DNA of 64,000 nucleotides from Hevea brasiliensis (lineage: Eukaryota > Streptophyta > Magnoliopsida > Malpighiales > Euphorbiaceae): NCBI RefSeq assembly GCF_030052815.1, contig NC_079504.1, positions 41,051,041-41,115,040 of the forward strand, read 5' to 3'. Positions within the stretch are counted from its first letter, which is position 1. Every line of letters starts with the position of its first letter. The notes under the pieces were generated by a model. The model was not told the origin of the DNA. It saw only the letters and a list, made by a program, of their open reading frames with translations, and did not search any database. This document shows positions 10,457 to 22,760 of the stretch, one piece after another. Both the position numbers and the translations under genes were made by a program.

Positions 10457-13400
10457 TGTAACACCCCTATTGGTATAGCCTGGTATATTTCACTGTTCCG
10501 GTGACCGGTGTCGGTCCGGACAATTAATGGGATTAGGGCCACACTTAAGACAATTTGAGAAACCATAAACACAAATAATTAGTAATGTTTAATTAGTTAA
10601 CTATAAATAAGAAAAACAGAACATAAGAGGTTAAACGAACCGAGAGTCACAGCGATGAGTGACCTCCTCGGGAACGACTGCGAAGTCATTTTAAACTCAA
10701 ATTTCGAACCGTAAAAAGTGACGCTGCGGTCCTTAGGACCCTTATGAACATAATGGAAAAGAGAAAATCACAAAAAAGAGCTGTTAAGTCAGTCAAATAA
10801 TTAGGTCAGGGAGCCGGAAGAAATATTGGATTATTTGCAACCGGATGAATCAAGCGAGGCGATTTGGTCAATTGACCCCGAGAGCTGACTCCTGACCTAA
10901 CTGTCAAATAAAATCGGAGAAAAGAAAATTTCGGAATCGAGAATTAAATTAAAGAACTAATAGAAAAAAATAAATAGAAAAAAAAAGAAAAGAAAAGAAA
11001 GAAGTTAGAAAAGTCAAAGGTGATGTCATAAAAGAATTAATTAAATGAATTATTAAATTTAGACTTTGTGGTCTTCCATAAGCAAAATAAAAAGAAAAGA
11101 AATTGGTTTTTTTTTCTTCTTCATTTCCGTCAACCTTCATCTCCTCTCTCATCTCTCTCTTTTTCTTAACTCGCCATCTCCACAAACTCCATTAAAGCTC
11201 AATTTTGAGCTTTTATATCATAAAATTTCACCATATAAAAATTAGCCACCATACTTAAAGCTTATTTAGGCAACTTGAGAAGAGGATTGAGCAAGAAAGA
11301 AAGAAAGAAAGAAGAACAAAAGTTAGGGTTTTGAAGATTTAAGAAAGGTTAGTGTGTTAACTCATTATATTACTTCTTTAAATGCATATGCAATGGTTGA
11401 CATGAGCTTAGAAGTTATGAAATGAAATAAAAACATGGGAGAAGGACCAAACTGAATTTTGGGCAGCTTGAGAGGAGTATGATTTACATGAATTTGATGC
11501 ATTAGAATAAGTTTAAAAGCTTTGATTAGTGAATGGTTAAGGTTAAGTGCACTAGTTGTGATTTAATGCATGAGATGGAAGAGCTAGGGTTTGAATGTTA
11601 GGGTTTTGAGGCAAAATTTTGGAGAAATGCATAAATGATATCTTTGACCAATTGTGGACTGAAAAATGGTCAATAATGACCAAATAAGTTGTGTGGGAAT
11701 GGTAGGAAATTAAACCAAATTCGTAGGTCAATGGTCATGCTGCCACTTTGAAGGACCAAAACTCAAATTTTACAAGTCCAATTGATATGCCACCAATTGG
11801 AGATGAAAATAGACATAAAAGAGCACAATTTTCATTAAGGAACCATGGCCAAAAACTGACCAAAACTTGGTGAAACAATTGACCAAAGTGAGTTGATAGC
11901 AGTGCCACGCACTAAATCGACCAAATGAACAGTAACTGTTCATTTGGTCATAACTCGAGTTAGACAGGTCAAATTGACCTGAAATTTTGCCAGGGGTTAG
12001 AGGGCATATAGATCTAAAACTTTCATGAAGAACATCACCCCAAATTATGCCATTAACCAATTCAGATTATTGAGCAAATTTAGGCTACCAAACCTGCGAC
12101 TCTGCAGAATTTTCATTGAGTAGCAATGTTTGGATGGCTATAACTCCCTCTAGAAAACTCGGATTTAGGCGATTCTTGAACCAATGGAAACCTAAGACAT
12201 AGTACAACATTTCATATGAAGAAAGTGAGACTAAATTATGAACTTAACTTAATCAAATTATTGACCAAAGTTGGACCAAAAATCTGTCAGCACCAAAATC
12301 TCAGTATGAGCATTACCGTGAGCGATAAACTTATTTTGGCCATAACTTGAGCTACAAAACTCCGATTGAGGTGATCCAAAAATAAGAATACACTTAAGAC
12401 AATAAGGAACATTTTCTATGAAGAAAGTTTTGTCAAATTCCAACAGTAGATCGACCAATGGAACAGTGCAACTTCGGAGAACCAAAACCGAAAATTGGCA
12501 ATTTTGCCAAAATGACCTAAGCTTTAAACAAATGACCAAAACCAACAAGTTTGGTGACCAAAATGTGGTATGTGGGTGAAGTTGGAGTTCCCATACCCAT
12601 TAAGCCTTAGAAAGTCAATAATTTGACTTGAATAGTGCAGTGAATAGTAACCCGAAACACAAAATTTCGAGAATGTCGAATTTAACACGTTAGAGCTAGG
12701 TAAATGTGAAGTTAAGTTTATTTTGGATTTATTTTAAGTTTTAGTACTGAAACATTGGAAAATTTCGTGTTTCAGTGGAAAAGAATACCGGGACAGAACC
12801 CGAGGAGTCGAGTCAAGGCCAACAGGCGACTCGTTTGAGGTTTGTGCACAACATATACTTTTATAATCATCTTTTGCATATCGTTTTGAATAATATGAAA
12901 TATTGGATTATGGCATTTTATGATGTTTGATCTAAATTGTTGAAAGTTATTATGTATATTTGAAAAGACAATGTTTAGCAAATTGTTAAGATAAGTTTTG
13001 AAACCACAGTGTCATGACCACATATTTGAACACCTCACTAGCACGACTAGTGGGGGTAATTAGTTTCGAATTTTGATTCCTTCTCTGGAGAAGTGTTGAG
13101 GTGTGCCAGTAGAAGAGGATGTGAATGGATATCCATATATTTGAGCTAGCTAGCCTTGTGATATGATTTCTCTTTAGCCTCTGGCTATTGAGATTCATGT
13201 GATTTCTCTTTAGCCTCTGGCTATTGAGATTCTATTTGTTTCGAATGGCATGATCTAGCTGTGGGTTTTATGAAATGTGTTTTGATACTTTGAAATGAAC
13301 TTGGTTTACATGTAAAATCTTACAATGCATGATTGTATTTAATTTTCATGTTTAGCCAAATTTTTGAATGAATGTGCTTTAAGTTTTGCATAAAGATTAT

Positions 13401-14116
13401 TTTAGTATATTGTGCACCAGAGTCCTAGTACTCGTGATAGCTTTATTCTTGTGTGAATCTGAGACTAGAGGAGCAGCAGACTGAGCTGCTGAGGTGTGTG
13501 AAGTCATCAGCTTGAAGCCTTCGGGTATAATTTATACCCTAACTGTAAATATTTCTTTTGATGTATATATTGCACATAAATGTATGGACATGTAAAAATG
13601 GGTCTTGAGCAGCTTGTACACAAATTTGTATGAAGTTTGTAATAAGGTTTAGTTTGTGTTTCTTTTGATATAAATTTGTAAGGTTGTGTATAAATTATTT
13701 TGTTTTTAATGAAATATGAATGATATTGATTGACAGTATTTTGAGAACTATTGAACTTGTGAATTTTGAGAAATTGATTGAGTTTGATTGTGAAACCGAA
13801 GTATTAGTTGAGAAAAACTTTTAGAAGTGCTTTTTACAGGTATTCGAAGAACGGTTTTCTCAAAATACAGAGGAAACTCTGTCAAAATTTTTATAAGATT
13901 TGCGGAAAACTAAAATGGCCAAAAATATTAATTAGTTTTAATTTCAACTAAATGTTTTAAATACTTATTAGAAATGCTCACCACTTGTCAAAGATAAGAA
14001 AATTGTTTTAAAATCCCTTGTAGGGTACTTAATGAGTTATCGGTAGGTGAAGTTCGGTAGTTCATTAGGTATTCTACGGGATCATGTTATGCCTTGCTGA
14101 GAGGTAAGGTGTGACA
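10457..14116 (+). repeat. Element B LTR1
   Basis: A 3660-bp LTR. It holds an AAAG/AAAGG-rich tract, a 31-bp perfect palindrome (11919-11949), three related modules starting near 11946, 12135 and 12338, a 36-bp direct duplication (13165-13200 and 13201-13232) and a 17-nt palindrome (13523-13539). It contains no credible gene; short minus-strand frames recur in all three LTRs only because the LTRs are near-identical. Confidence 0.92.
11919..11949. other. 31-bp perfect palindrome in LTR1
   Basis: Arms of 15 nt (GACCAAATGAACAGT and its complement) around one central base. The counterpart is perfect in LTR3 (near 28666), has one mismatch in LTR2 (near 20411), and occurs with one mismatch in the element A LTRs (9651-9681). 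Confidence 0.85.
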
Positions 14117-14124
14117 TGTTTTAG

Positions 14125-14136
14125 TGGTATCAGAGC
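14125..14136 (+). other. Primer binding site, internal copy 1
   Basis: TGGTATCAGAGC, complementary to the 3' end of plant initiator-Met tRNA, lies 8 bp inside LTR1. Confidence 0.92.
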
Positions 14137-14303
14137 AAATTTTTGAAGTATGTTTTAACATATAAATTTGTGTCTTTCTTGTTAAGTACAACTGCTCAAT
14201 GTCCATAATTGTTACATACAGTGCATTACATCATGAATATGAACTAACGGAGGGAAATCTCCATGTGTTACTTGTTCAGGAGATACCCTAACTTCAGACT
14301 GAA

Positions 14304-15239
14304 ATGGAAGAAGGGGATCGCTCAGTCGAGCAGTTTGTTGAAGCTGAGGCACAAGGAGAAGCCCCAGCTTTACCGAATGTCAGTGGGTCAGCAGCACCAG
14401 CCCCACAAATGCCGCAGTTTCCTGCACAATTCGCCTGAGATGGCTGCGATGTTTCAACAAATGGTGAGGTATGCCTGCTCAAGCTCCACCCCAACCACGA
14501 TGGCACAACCATTGCCTCGGCCAGACAGTTTGATAAATTGCTAAAGTATGGGGTGCGAATTTAAAGTACAGTGGACCCTTTAGAGGCAAAGCAATGGCTT
14601 GAAAGAATGGGCCAGTGTTTAAAAATTGCCTGCCCGGATGAACTAAAGTTTGAATATTACGTATCGCTACTACAAGGGGATGCGTTTGCTTGGTGGAAGT
14701 CCATCCCCACGGCTTATTGAACCACGATCTTGACACAGGATGATTTCATCGAGAGTTGAGACAAATACATCCCGGATGCATATGTTGATCGAAGCGCAAG
14801 AATTTTTGAGTTTGAAACAAGGGAACCGAATCAGAGGCAGTATGAGAGAGATTTCTCAAGGCTAAGCCACTATCTTTGGAAGCTTAGTCTCCAACCCAGA
14901 GATAGATGCAAGAGGTTTGAGTCAGGGCTAAGGCAGTCCGAGAATGCAAGTTGTGGGTTTGGACATCGAATTTTCTTTGAATTGATCTCACAAGCCTTGG
15001 AATTAGAAAGGATAGAATTAGAAGGGGCGGTGAGGAAGGGTTCACAAGAGAAATCGAGAAAAGACAAGGGGAAAAATCGGTTGAACAGAGTTCTGGTGTT
15101 ACCTCTGGAAAGAGAAAGAAGTTTAGTGGACCCAGCAGGGGTCGGGGTGGAAAGATTTATTAGAGGTAGATTTTCGGACAGAGACCCCTAGGTCAGCCGA
15201 TCAGCGAGGGTTCACATGATGCCTTTCGAGACTTGAGAC
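14304..15239 (+). pseudogene. Element B copy 1 gag (frameshifted)
   Basis: The likely start is the ATG at 14304 (MEEGDRSVEQFVEAEAQGEA...), which matches the copy-2 start at 22761. The Pro/Ala/Gln-rich N-terminus is followed by a retrotransposon-gag capsid core: PLEAKQWLERM (about 14580), ELKFEYYVSLLQGDAFAWWK (about 14640-14700), QYERDFSRLSHY (about 14840). A basic Ser/Gly/Arg-rich stretch then precedes the zinc knuckle. A stop occurs at about 14437, and several frame changes follow. Comparison with copy 2 shows that the break around 15190-15240 is a scrambled run of CAG/CTG-rich sequence, so part of the damage may be a sequence artefact. Gag would form the cytoplasmic particle. Confidence 0.8.
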
Positions 15240-18200
15240 TTGGCAAGATTCATGGGAGTGTTATTGGGCCACTGGAGCTGTTTTAGCGGAGGCAAGGGTC
15301 ATTTAGCAAGAGACTGTACTAGTGCTCCGAGATATGGTCCAACTCCTACTACTACCGAGGGATCTATTCAGAGTCCTGCTCCCAGAGGTTCACAGTCTGT
15401 TGGAAGAGGAAGAGGCAGAGGTAGAGGCACTGCTTCAGGCAGTCAGGGCACAATTGGTCAGTCAGGACAAGGAAGTGCTTCAACCAGAATCTACGCAATG
15501 AGACAGCGTGAAGAGGCTGAGACTTCTGATGTGGTAGCTGGTACATTCTCTATCTCTGGTCAAGATGTATTTGTATTGTTTGATCCGGGTTCAACCCATT
15601 CATATGTTAGTGCTAGCATAGTCAGTTCACTTGCTGTTCCATGTGTGCAAATGGGTTTTGAAGTGCTAGTAACTAGTCCTTTAGGACAAGAGGTCCGGGT
15701 CAACAGAATTTATAGAGACTGTCCTTTGGTGATCCAAGGACATGTTTTCCTGTCAGACTTGATTGAGATGCCCTTCAGAGAGTATGATATTATCTTGGGC
15801 ATGGATTGGTTAGCCAGGCATCATGCTATGATTGACTGTAGATTGAAGACAGTCACTTTTGGTCTCCCTCTGTACGGTGATGTGGTAATACACGGGGAGA
15901 GGCATTTACTGCCATCAAACATCATTTCGGCTGCACTAGCCAGAAGAATGATCAGAAAGGGGTGTGAAACATACTTGGCACATGTGATAGACACCCAAGT
16001 GGGGAGTCCAGCACTAAAGGACATCCCTACTGTATGTGATTTTCCGGATGTATTTCCTGATGAATTGCCAGGATTACCTCCAGAAAGAGAGGTGCAGTTT
16101 GAGATTGATGTTATGCCTGGTGTGGACCCAATCTCCATAACGCCATATAGAATGGCACCTGCAGAATTAAAAGAGTTGAAAGTGCAGTTGCAAGAACTGC
16201 TTGACAAGGGCTTTATCCGCCCTAGTGTGTCACCTTGGGGAGCGCCAGTGTTGTTTGTAAAGAAGAAAGATGGCACTCTCCGCTTGTGTATTGATTATCG
16301 GCAGTTGAATAAGGTGATAATAAAGAATAGATATCCATTACCCCGCATTGATGACTTGTTTGATCAGTTGAGGGGTGCAGCTGTATTCTCCAAAATTAAC
16401 CTGAGATCAGGTTATTATCAGCTGAAGGTACAAGAGCAAAGTGTTCCTAAAACTGCCTTCAGAACCCGCTATGGCCATTATGAGTTCCTAGTTATGCCAT
16501 TTGGGTTAACTAATGCTCCGGCTGCTTTTATGGATCTGATGAACACTATTTTCAGACCATACCTCGACCAGTTTGTTGTGGTATTCATAGATGATATATT
16601 GGTCTATTCGAGGAATGCAGAAGAGCATGATAGATATCTGCGGATTGTACTGCAGACTTTGAGGGAGAAACAGCTATATGCCAAATTGTCGAAGTGTGAA
16701 TTTTGGCTGAAGGAAATATCTTTCTTGAGGCATGTAGTATCAGAAGAGGGCATCAAGGTAGATCCAAGTAAGATTGAAGCTGTCCTTAATTGGAGGCCAC
16801 CCAGAAATGTCACAGAGATTCGTAGTTTTCTGGGTTTAGCTGGATACTACCGTAGATTTGTGAAGGGATTTTCCATGTTGGCATCTCCATTGACCAAGCT
16901 GCTTAGAAAAGATGTAAAATTTCAGTGGACGGATAAATGCCAGCAGAGTTTTGATGAATTGAAGAGATGTTTGACTGAAGCTCCAGTCCTAACTTTACCC
17001 ACACCGGGTAAAGAATATACAGTTTACAGCGATGCTTCTCACAACGGGTTAGGTTGTGTGTTGATGCAAGATCGAAATGTCATTGCCTATGCATCACGCC
17101 AGCTAAAACCGCATGAGAGGAATTATCCGACACATGATTTGGAGCTTGCAGCCATTGTGTTTGCTCTTAAGATCTGGAGACATTATTTGTATGGGGAGAA
17201 GTGCTACATCTACACAGATCATAAGAGTTTAAAGTATTTGGGCACCCAAAAAGAGCTGAATTTGAGACAGAGGAGATGGTTAGAGTTGATAAAAGACTAT
17301 GATTGTCTGATAGACTATCAGCCAGGTAAAGCTAATGTTGTGGCTGATGCCTTAAGTCGCAAGACTATGGCAAGTCTACGGGTTACTCCTTTGTCTTTGG
17401 TACATGAGTTAAGATCATTGCATGCCAGCTTAGAGATTAGTGATGATGGGCAGACAGCAGTTGCATGGCATGTACAGCCAGTGTTGATTGATCAGATTAG
17501 AATGGCTGCTCAGAATGATCAGAAGTATCAGAAGCTGTTGGAAGAAGTCCGGCAGGGCAAGAAACCAGAATTCTCAATCAGAGATGATGGTTTATTGCTA
17601 CACCAGGGCAGAATGTGTGTTCCTAATGATGTTAAATTGAGGAAGATCATTTTGAAAGAAGCACATGAATCTCCTTTTGCCATGCACCCTGGTGGCACAA
17701 AAATGTATAGAGGGCTAAAGGAGCATTACTGGTGGATGGGTATGAAGAGAAACGTGGCAGAGTTTGTATCCAAATGCCTAACTTGTCAGCAAGTAAAGGC
17801 AGAGCATCAAGTACCCACTGGGTTGTTACATCCACTACCAGTACCAGAATGGAAATGGGAAAGAATAACGATGGATTTTGTGATGGGACTTCCGAGGACA
17901 CAGAAGAGTCATGATGCAGTTTGGGTCATTGTTGACAGACTGACTAAATCTGCTCATTTTCTGCCAGTTCGGATGGACTACAGTTTAGAAAGATTGGCCA
18001 AGTTATACATCGATGAGATTGTGAGACTACATGGAGTGCCAGTATCCATCGTGTCAGACAGAGATCCTAGGTTCACTTCTAGATTCTGGGGTAGTCTTCA
18101 GAGAGCCCTAGGAACTAGATTGAACTTCAGTACTGCATTCCACCCACAGACAGATGGCCAGTCTGAGAGGGTAATTCAGATCTTGGAGGACATGCTACGG

Positions 18201-18731
18201 GCTTGTGTGATTGAGTTCGAGGGTAGTTGGGATACACACTTGCCTTTGATTGAGTTTGCTTACAACAACAGCTACCAATCAAGCATTGGGATGCCTCCAT
18301 ATGAAGCTTTGTATGGTAGGAAATGTAGAACCCCGTTGTGTTGGGATGACGTGGGTGAAAGAAAAATGATTGGACCCGAAATTGTTCAACAGACTGAAGA
18401 GAAAATCAGGGTGATCCGAGATCGACTTAAGACTGCATCAGACCGTCAGAAGTCCTACATTGATCTGAAAAGAAGGGATATTGAGTATGCAATGGGTGAG
18501 AAAGTTTTCCTGAAGGTTTATCCTTGGAAGAGGATTATGAGATTCGGTCGAAAGGGGAAACTAAGTCCTCGTTTTATCGGGCCATATGAGGTTCTGGAAA
18601 GAGTGGGTCCTTTGGCATATCAGTTGGCACTACCTCCAGAGTTGGAGCAGATACATAATGTCTTCCATGTGTCTATGTTAATGAGGTATCGATCACCCAT
18701 CTCATGTACTACCGAGAAGAAATTGAAGTGA
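15240..18731 (+). CDS. Element B copy 1 Pol: protease, RT, RNase H, integrase
   Basis: A 1163-codon open frame. The start is arbitrary, because upstream gag is out of frame. Domains in order: a damaged knuckle ([13 protein letters not shown], one Cys missing compared with [14 protein letters not shown] in copy 2); retropepsin DPGSTHSY at about residue 115; RT with FIDDILVYS (Asp451-452) but motif A reading SKINLRSGY, so the first catalytic Asp is Asn387; RNase H with YSDAS (Asp598), DLELAA, YTDHKSL and VVADALS; integrase with an HHCC finger and a catalytic Asp879, Asp940, Glu976 triad (DD35E spacing). It ends early at a frameshift after HVSML, so the chromodomain-like tail is cut off. It has no 75-nt insertion after RVIQ, unlike A and D. 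Almost intact but probably inactive in RT. Confidence 0.93.
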   Translation: MARFMGVLLGHWSCFSGGKGHLARDCTSAPRYGPTPTTTEGSIQSPAPRGSQSVGRGRGRGRGTASGSQGTIGQSGQGSASTRIYAMRQREEAETSDVVAGTFSISGQDVFVLFDPGSTHSYVSASIVSSLAVPCVQMGFEVLVTSPLGQEVRVNRIYRDCPLVIQGHVFLSDLIEMPFREYDIILGMDWLARHHAMIDCRLKTVTFGLPLYGDVVIHGERHLLPSNIISAALARRMIRKGCETYLAHVIDTQVGSPALKDIPTVCDFPDVFPDELPGLPPEREVQFEIDVMPGVDPISITPYRMAPAELKELKVQLQELLDKGFIRPSVSPWGAPVLFVKKKDGTLRLCIDYRQLNKVIIKNRYPLPRIDDLFDQLRGAAVFSKINLRSGYYQLKVQEQSVPKTAFRTRYGHYEFLVMPFGLTNAPAAFMDLMNTIFRPYLDQFVVVFIDDILVYSRNAEEHDRYLRIVLQTLREKQLYAKLSKCEFWLKEISFLRHVVSEEGIKVDPSKIEAVLNWRPPRNVTEIRSFLGLAGYYRRFVKGFSMLASPLTKLLRKDVKFQWTDKCQQSFDELKRCLTEAPVLTLPTPGKEYTVYSDASHNGLGCVLMQDRNVIAYASRQLKPHERNYPTHDLELAAIVFALKIWRHYLYGEKCYIYTDHKSLKYLGTQKELNLRQRRWLELIKDYDCLIDYQPGKANVVADALSRKTMASLRVTPLSLVHELRSLHASLEISDDGQTAVAWHVQPVLIDQIRMAAQNDQKYQKLLEEVRQGKKPEFSIRDDGLLLHQGRMCVPNDVKLRKIILKEAHESPFAMHPGGTKMYRGLKEHYWWMGMKRNVAEFVSKCLTCQQVKAEHQVPTGLLHPLPVPEWKWERITMDFVMGLPRTQKSHDAVWVIVDRLTKSAHFLPVRMDYSLERLAKLYIDEIVRLHGVPVSIVSDRDPRFTSRFWGSLQRALGTRLNFSTAFHPQTDGQSERVIQILEDMLRACVIEFEGSWDTHLPLIEFAYNNSYQSSIGMPPYEALYGRKCRTPLCWDDVGERKMIGPEIVQQTEEKIRVIRDRLKTASDRQKSYIDLKRRDIEYAMGEKVFLKVYPWKRIMRFGRKGKLSPRFIGPYEVLERVGPLAYQLALPPELEQIHNVFHVSMLMRYRSPISCTTEKKLK

Positions 18732-18951
18732 ATCCACCTCACATATGAAGAAGAACCCATAAAGATTACGCTTATGAGGTGAAGTAGCTACGGAATAAGC
18801 GGATACCGTTGGTAAAAGTCTTTGTGGAACCATCATTCGGCCAAGAAGCTACTTGGGAGCGAGAGGAGGACATGAGGAGACAACATCCACAGTGCTCAGA
18901 GATTGATACGAGTAAAATTTCGAGACGAAATTTATTTAAGGGGGGGAGAAT
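18732..18951 (+). pseudogene. Element B copy 1 chromodomain-like tail and polypurine tract
   Basis: In shifted frames this encodes the C-terminal tail of the polyprotein (TYEEEP..., then QEATWEREEDMRRQHPQ), matching the EEATWE chromodomain end of Tekay-type integrases. The polypurine tract AAGGGGGGGAGAA (18938-18950) lies directly before LTR2. Confidence 0.8.
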
Positions 18952-21900
18952 TGTAACACCCCTATTGGTATAGCCTGGTATATTTCACTGTTTCGGTGAC
19001 CGGTGTCGGTCCGGACAATTAATGGGATTAGGGCCACACTTAAGACAATTTGAGAAACCATAAACACAAATAATTAGTAATGTTTAATTAGTTAACTATA
19101 AATAAGAAAAACAGAACATAGGAGGTTAAACGAACCGAGAGTCACAGCGATGAGTGACCTCCTCGGGAACGACTGCGAAGTCATTTTAAACTCAAATTTC
19201 GAACCGTAAAAAGTGACACTGCGGTCCTTAGGACCCTTATGAACACAATGGAAAAGAGAAAATCACGAAAAAGAGCTGTTAAGTCAGTCAAATAATTAGG
19301 TCAGAGAGCCGGAAGAAATATTGGATTATTTGCAAGCGGGATGAACCGTGAGGGTGATTTGGTCAATTGACCAGAGTTGACTCGACCTAAGCACAAATAA
19401 AATCGGAGAAAAGAAAATTTCAGAATCGAGAATTAAATTAAAGAACTAATAGAAAAAAATAAATAGAAAAAGAAAAGAAAAGAAAAGAAAGAAGTTAGAA
19501 AAGTCAAAGGTGATGTCATAAAAGAATTAATTAAATGAATTATTAAATTTGGACTTTGTGGTCTTCCATAAGCAAAATAAAAAGAAAAGAAATTGGTTTT
19601 TTTTTCTTCTTCATTTCCATCAACCTTCATCTCCTCTCTCATCTCTCTCTTTTTCTTAACTCTCCATCTCCACAAACTCCATTAAAGCTCAATTTTGAGC
19701 TTGTATATCATAAAATTTCACCATATAAAAATTAGCCACCATAGTTAAAGCTTATTTAGGCAACTTGAGAAGAGGATTGAGCAAGAAAGAAAGAAAGAAA
19801 GAAGAACAAAAGTTAGGGTTTTGAAGATTTAAGAAAGGTTAGTGTGTTAACTCATTATATTACTTCTTTAAATGCATATGCAATGGTTGACATGAGCTTA
19901 GAAGTTATGAAATGAAATAAAAACATGGGAGAAGGACCAAACTGAATTTTGGGCAGCTTGAGAGGAGTATGATTTACATGAATTTGATGCATTAGAATAA
20001 GTTTAAAAGCTTTGATTAGTGAATGGTTAAGGTTAAGTGCACTAGTTGTGATTTAATGCATGAGATGGAAGAGCTAGGGTTTGAATGTTAGGGTTTTGAG
20101 GCAAAATTTTGGAGAAATGCATAAATGATATCTTTGACCAATTGTGGACTGAAAAAGGTCAATAATGACCAAATAAGTTGTGTGGGAATGGTAGGAAATT
20201 AAACCAAATTCGTTGGTCAATGGTCATGTTGCCACTTTGAAGGACCAAAACTCAAATTTTACAAGTCCAATTGATATGCCACCAATTGGAGATGAAAATA
20301 GACATAAAAGAGCACAATTTTCATTAAGGAACCATGGCCAAAAACTGACCAAAACTTGGTGAAACAATTGACCAAAGTGAGTTGATAGCAGGCTGCCACT
20401 GCACTAAACTGACCAAATGAACAATAACTGTTCATTTGGTCATAACTCGAGTTAGACAGGTCAAATTGACCTGAAATGTGGCCAGGGGTTAGAGGGCATA
20501 TAGATCTAAAACTTTCATGAAGAACATCACGCCAAATTATTCCATTAACCCATTCAGATTATTGAGCAAATTTAGGCTACCAAACCTGCGACTCTGTAGA
20601 ATTTTCATTGAGCAGCAATGTTTGGATGGCTATAACTCCCTCTAGAAAACTCGGATTTAGGCGATTCTTGAACCGATGAAAACCTAAGACATAGTACAAC
20701 ATTTCATATGAAGAAAGTGAGACTAAATTATGAACTTAAATTGATCAAATTATTGACCAAAGTTGGACCAAAAATCATCGGACACCAAAATCTCGGTATG
20801 AACGATGCACGTGAGCGATAAACTTATTTTAGCCATAACTTGAGCTACAAAACTCCGATTGAGGTGATCCAAAAATAAGAATAGACTTAAGACAATAAGA
20901 AACATTTTCTATGAAGAAAGTTTTTTCAAATTCTAACAGTAGATTGACCAATGGAACAGTGCAACTTCGGAGAACCAAAACCGAAAATTGGCAATTTTGC
21001 CAAAATGACCTAAGCTTTAAACAAATGACCAAAACCAACAAGTTTGGTGACCAAAATGTGGTATGTGGGTGAAGTTGGAGTTCCCATACTCATTAAGCCT
21101 TAGAAAGTCAATAATTTGACTTGAATAGTGTAGTGAATAGTAACCCGAAATACAAAATTTCGAGAACGTCGAATTTAACACGTTAGAGCTAGGTAAATGT
21201 GAAGTTAAGTTTATTTTGGATTTATTTTAAGTTTTAGTACTGAAACATTGGAAAGTTTCGTGTTTCAGTGGAAAAGAATACCGGGACAGAACCCGAGGAG
21301 TCGAGTCAAGGCCAACAGGCGACTCGTTTGAGGTTTGTGCACAACATATACTTTTATAATCATCTTTTGCATATCGTTTTGAATAATATGAAATATTGGA
21401 TTATGGCATTTTATGATGTTTGATCTAAATTGTTGAAAGTTATTATGTATATTTGAAAAGACAATGTTTAGCAAATTGTTAAGATAAGTTTTGAAACCAC
21501 AGTGTCATGACCACATATTTAAACACCTCACTAGCACGACTAGTGGGGGTAATTAGTTTCGAATTTTGATTCCTTCTCTGGAGAAGTGTTGAGGTGTGCT
21601 AGTAGAAGAGGATGTGAATGGATATCCATATATTTGAGCTAGCTAGCCTTGTGATATGATTTCTCTTTAGCCTCTGGCTATTGAGATTCTATTTGTTTCG
21701 AATGGCATGATCTAGCTGTGGGTTTTATGAAATGTGTTTTGATACTTTGAAATGAACTTGGTTTACATGTAAAATCTTACAATGCATGATTTTATTTAAT
21801 TTTCATGTTTAGCCAAATTTTTGAATGAATGTGCTTTAAGTTTTGCATAAAGATTATTTTAGTATATTGTGCACCACTGAGTCCTAGTACTCGTGATAGC

Positions 21901-22573
21901 TTTATTCTTTATCATGATACAGAGACTAGAGGAGCAGCAGATTTCTTGAGGTGTGTGAAGTCATCAGTTTGAAGCCTTCGGGTATAATTTATACCCTAAC
22001 TGTAAATATTTCTTTTGATGTATATATTGCACATAAATGTATGGACATGTAAAAATGGGTCTTGAGCAGCTTATACACAAATTTGTATGAAGTTTGTAAT
22101 AAGGTTTAGTTTGTGTTTCTTTTGATATAAATTTGTAAGGTTGTGTATAAATTATTTTGTTTTTAATGAAATATGAATGATATTGATTGACAATATTTTG
22201 AGAACTATTGAACTTTTGAATTTTGAGAAATTGATTGAGTTTGATTGTGAAACCGAAGTATTAGTTGAGAAAAACTTTTAGAAGTGCTTTTTACAGGTAT
22301 TCGAAGAACGGTTTTCTCAAAATACAGAGGAAACTCTATCAAAATTTTTATAAGATTTGCGAAAAACTAAAATGGCCAAAAATATTAATTAGTTTTAATT
22401 TCAACTAAATGTTTTAAATACTTATTAGAAATGCTCACCACTTGTCAAAGATAAGAAAATTGTTTTAAAATCCCTTGTAGGGTACTTAATGAGTTATCGG
22501 TAGGTGAAGTTCGGTAGTTCATTAGGTATTCTATGGGATCATGTTATGCCTTACAGAGGGGTAAGGTGTGACA
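18952..22573 (+). repeat. Element B LTR2 (middle LTR)
   Basis: A 3622-bp LTR shared by the two internal copies. It lacks the 36-bp duplication present in LTR1 and LTR3 (single copy near 21658) and differs near 19360-19395. It is otherwise nearly identical to LTR1. Confidence 0.92.
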
Positions 22574-22581
22574 TGTTTTAG

Positions 22582-22593
22582 TGGTATCAGAGC
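22582..22593 (+). other. Primer binding site, internal copy 2
   Basis: TGGTATCAGAGC, complementary to initiator-Met tRNA, lies 8 bp inside LTR2, as in copy 1. Confidence 0.92.
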
Positions 22594-22760
22594 AAATTTT
22601 TGAAGTATGTTTTAACATATAAATTTGTGTCTTTCTTGTTAAGTACAACTGCTCAATGTCCATAATTGTTACATACAGTGCATTACATCATGAATATGAA
22701 CTAACGGAGGGAAATCTCCATGTGTTACTTGTTCAGGAGATACCCTAACTTCAGACTGAA

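Noticed and set aside
10949..11185. Minus-strand Lys/Glu/Phe-rich frame repeated in each B LTR (also 19433-19675 and 27684-27920)
   Set aside because: It is a low-complexity frame over A/AAAG-rich and TCTC-rich tracts in an LTR; no domain.
12772..12981. A 69-codon minus-strand frame that is identical in all three B LTRs (also 21265-21474 and 29501-29710)
   Set aside because: Identity reflects near-identical LTR copies rather than coding constraint. It is antisense within the LTR, resembles no family, and has no counterpart in A or D.
13165..13232. Direct repeats that might suggest a CRISPR-like array
   Set aside because: Only two adjacent units without spacers; this is a simple 36-bp tandem duplication in a plant LTR.
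14125..14136. tRNA-like string TGGTATCAGAGC at several places
   Set aside because: These lie directly inside LTRs and are primer binding sites; no tRNA cloverleaf surrounds them.
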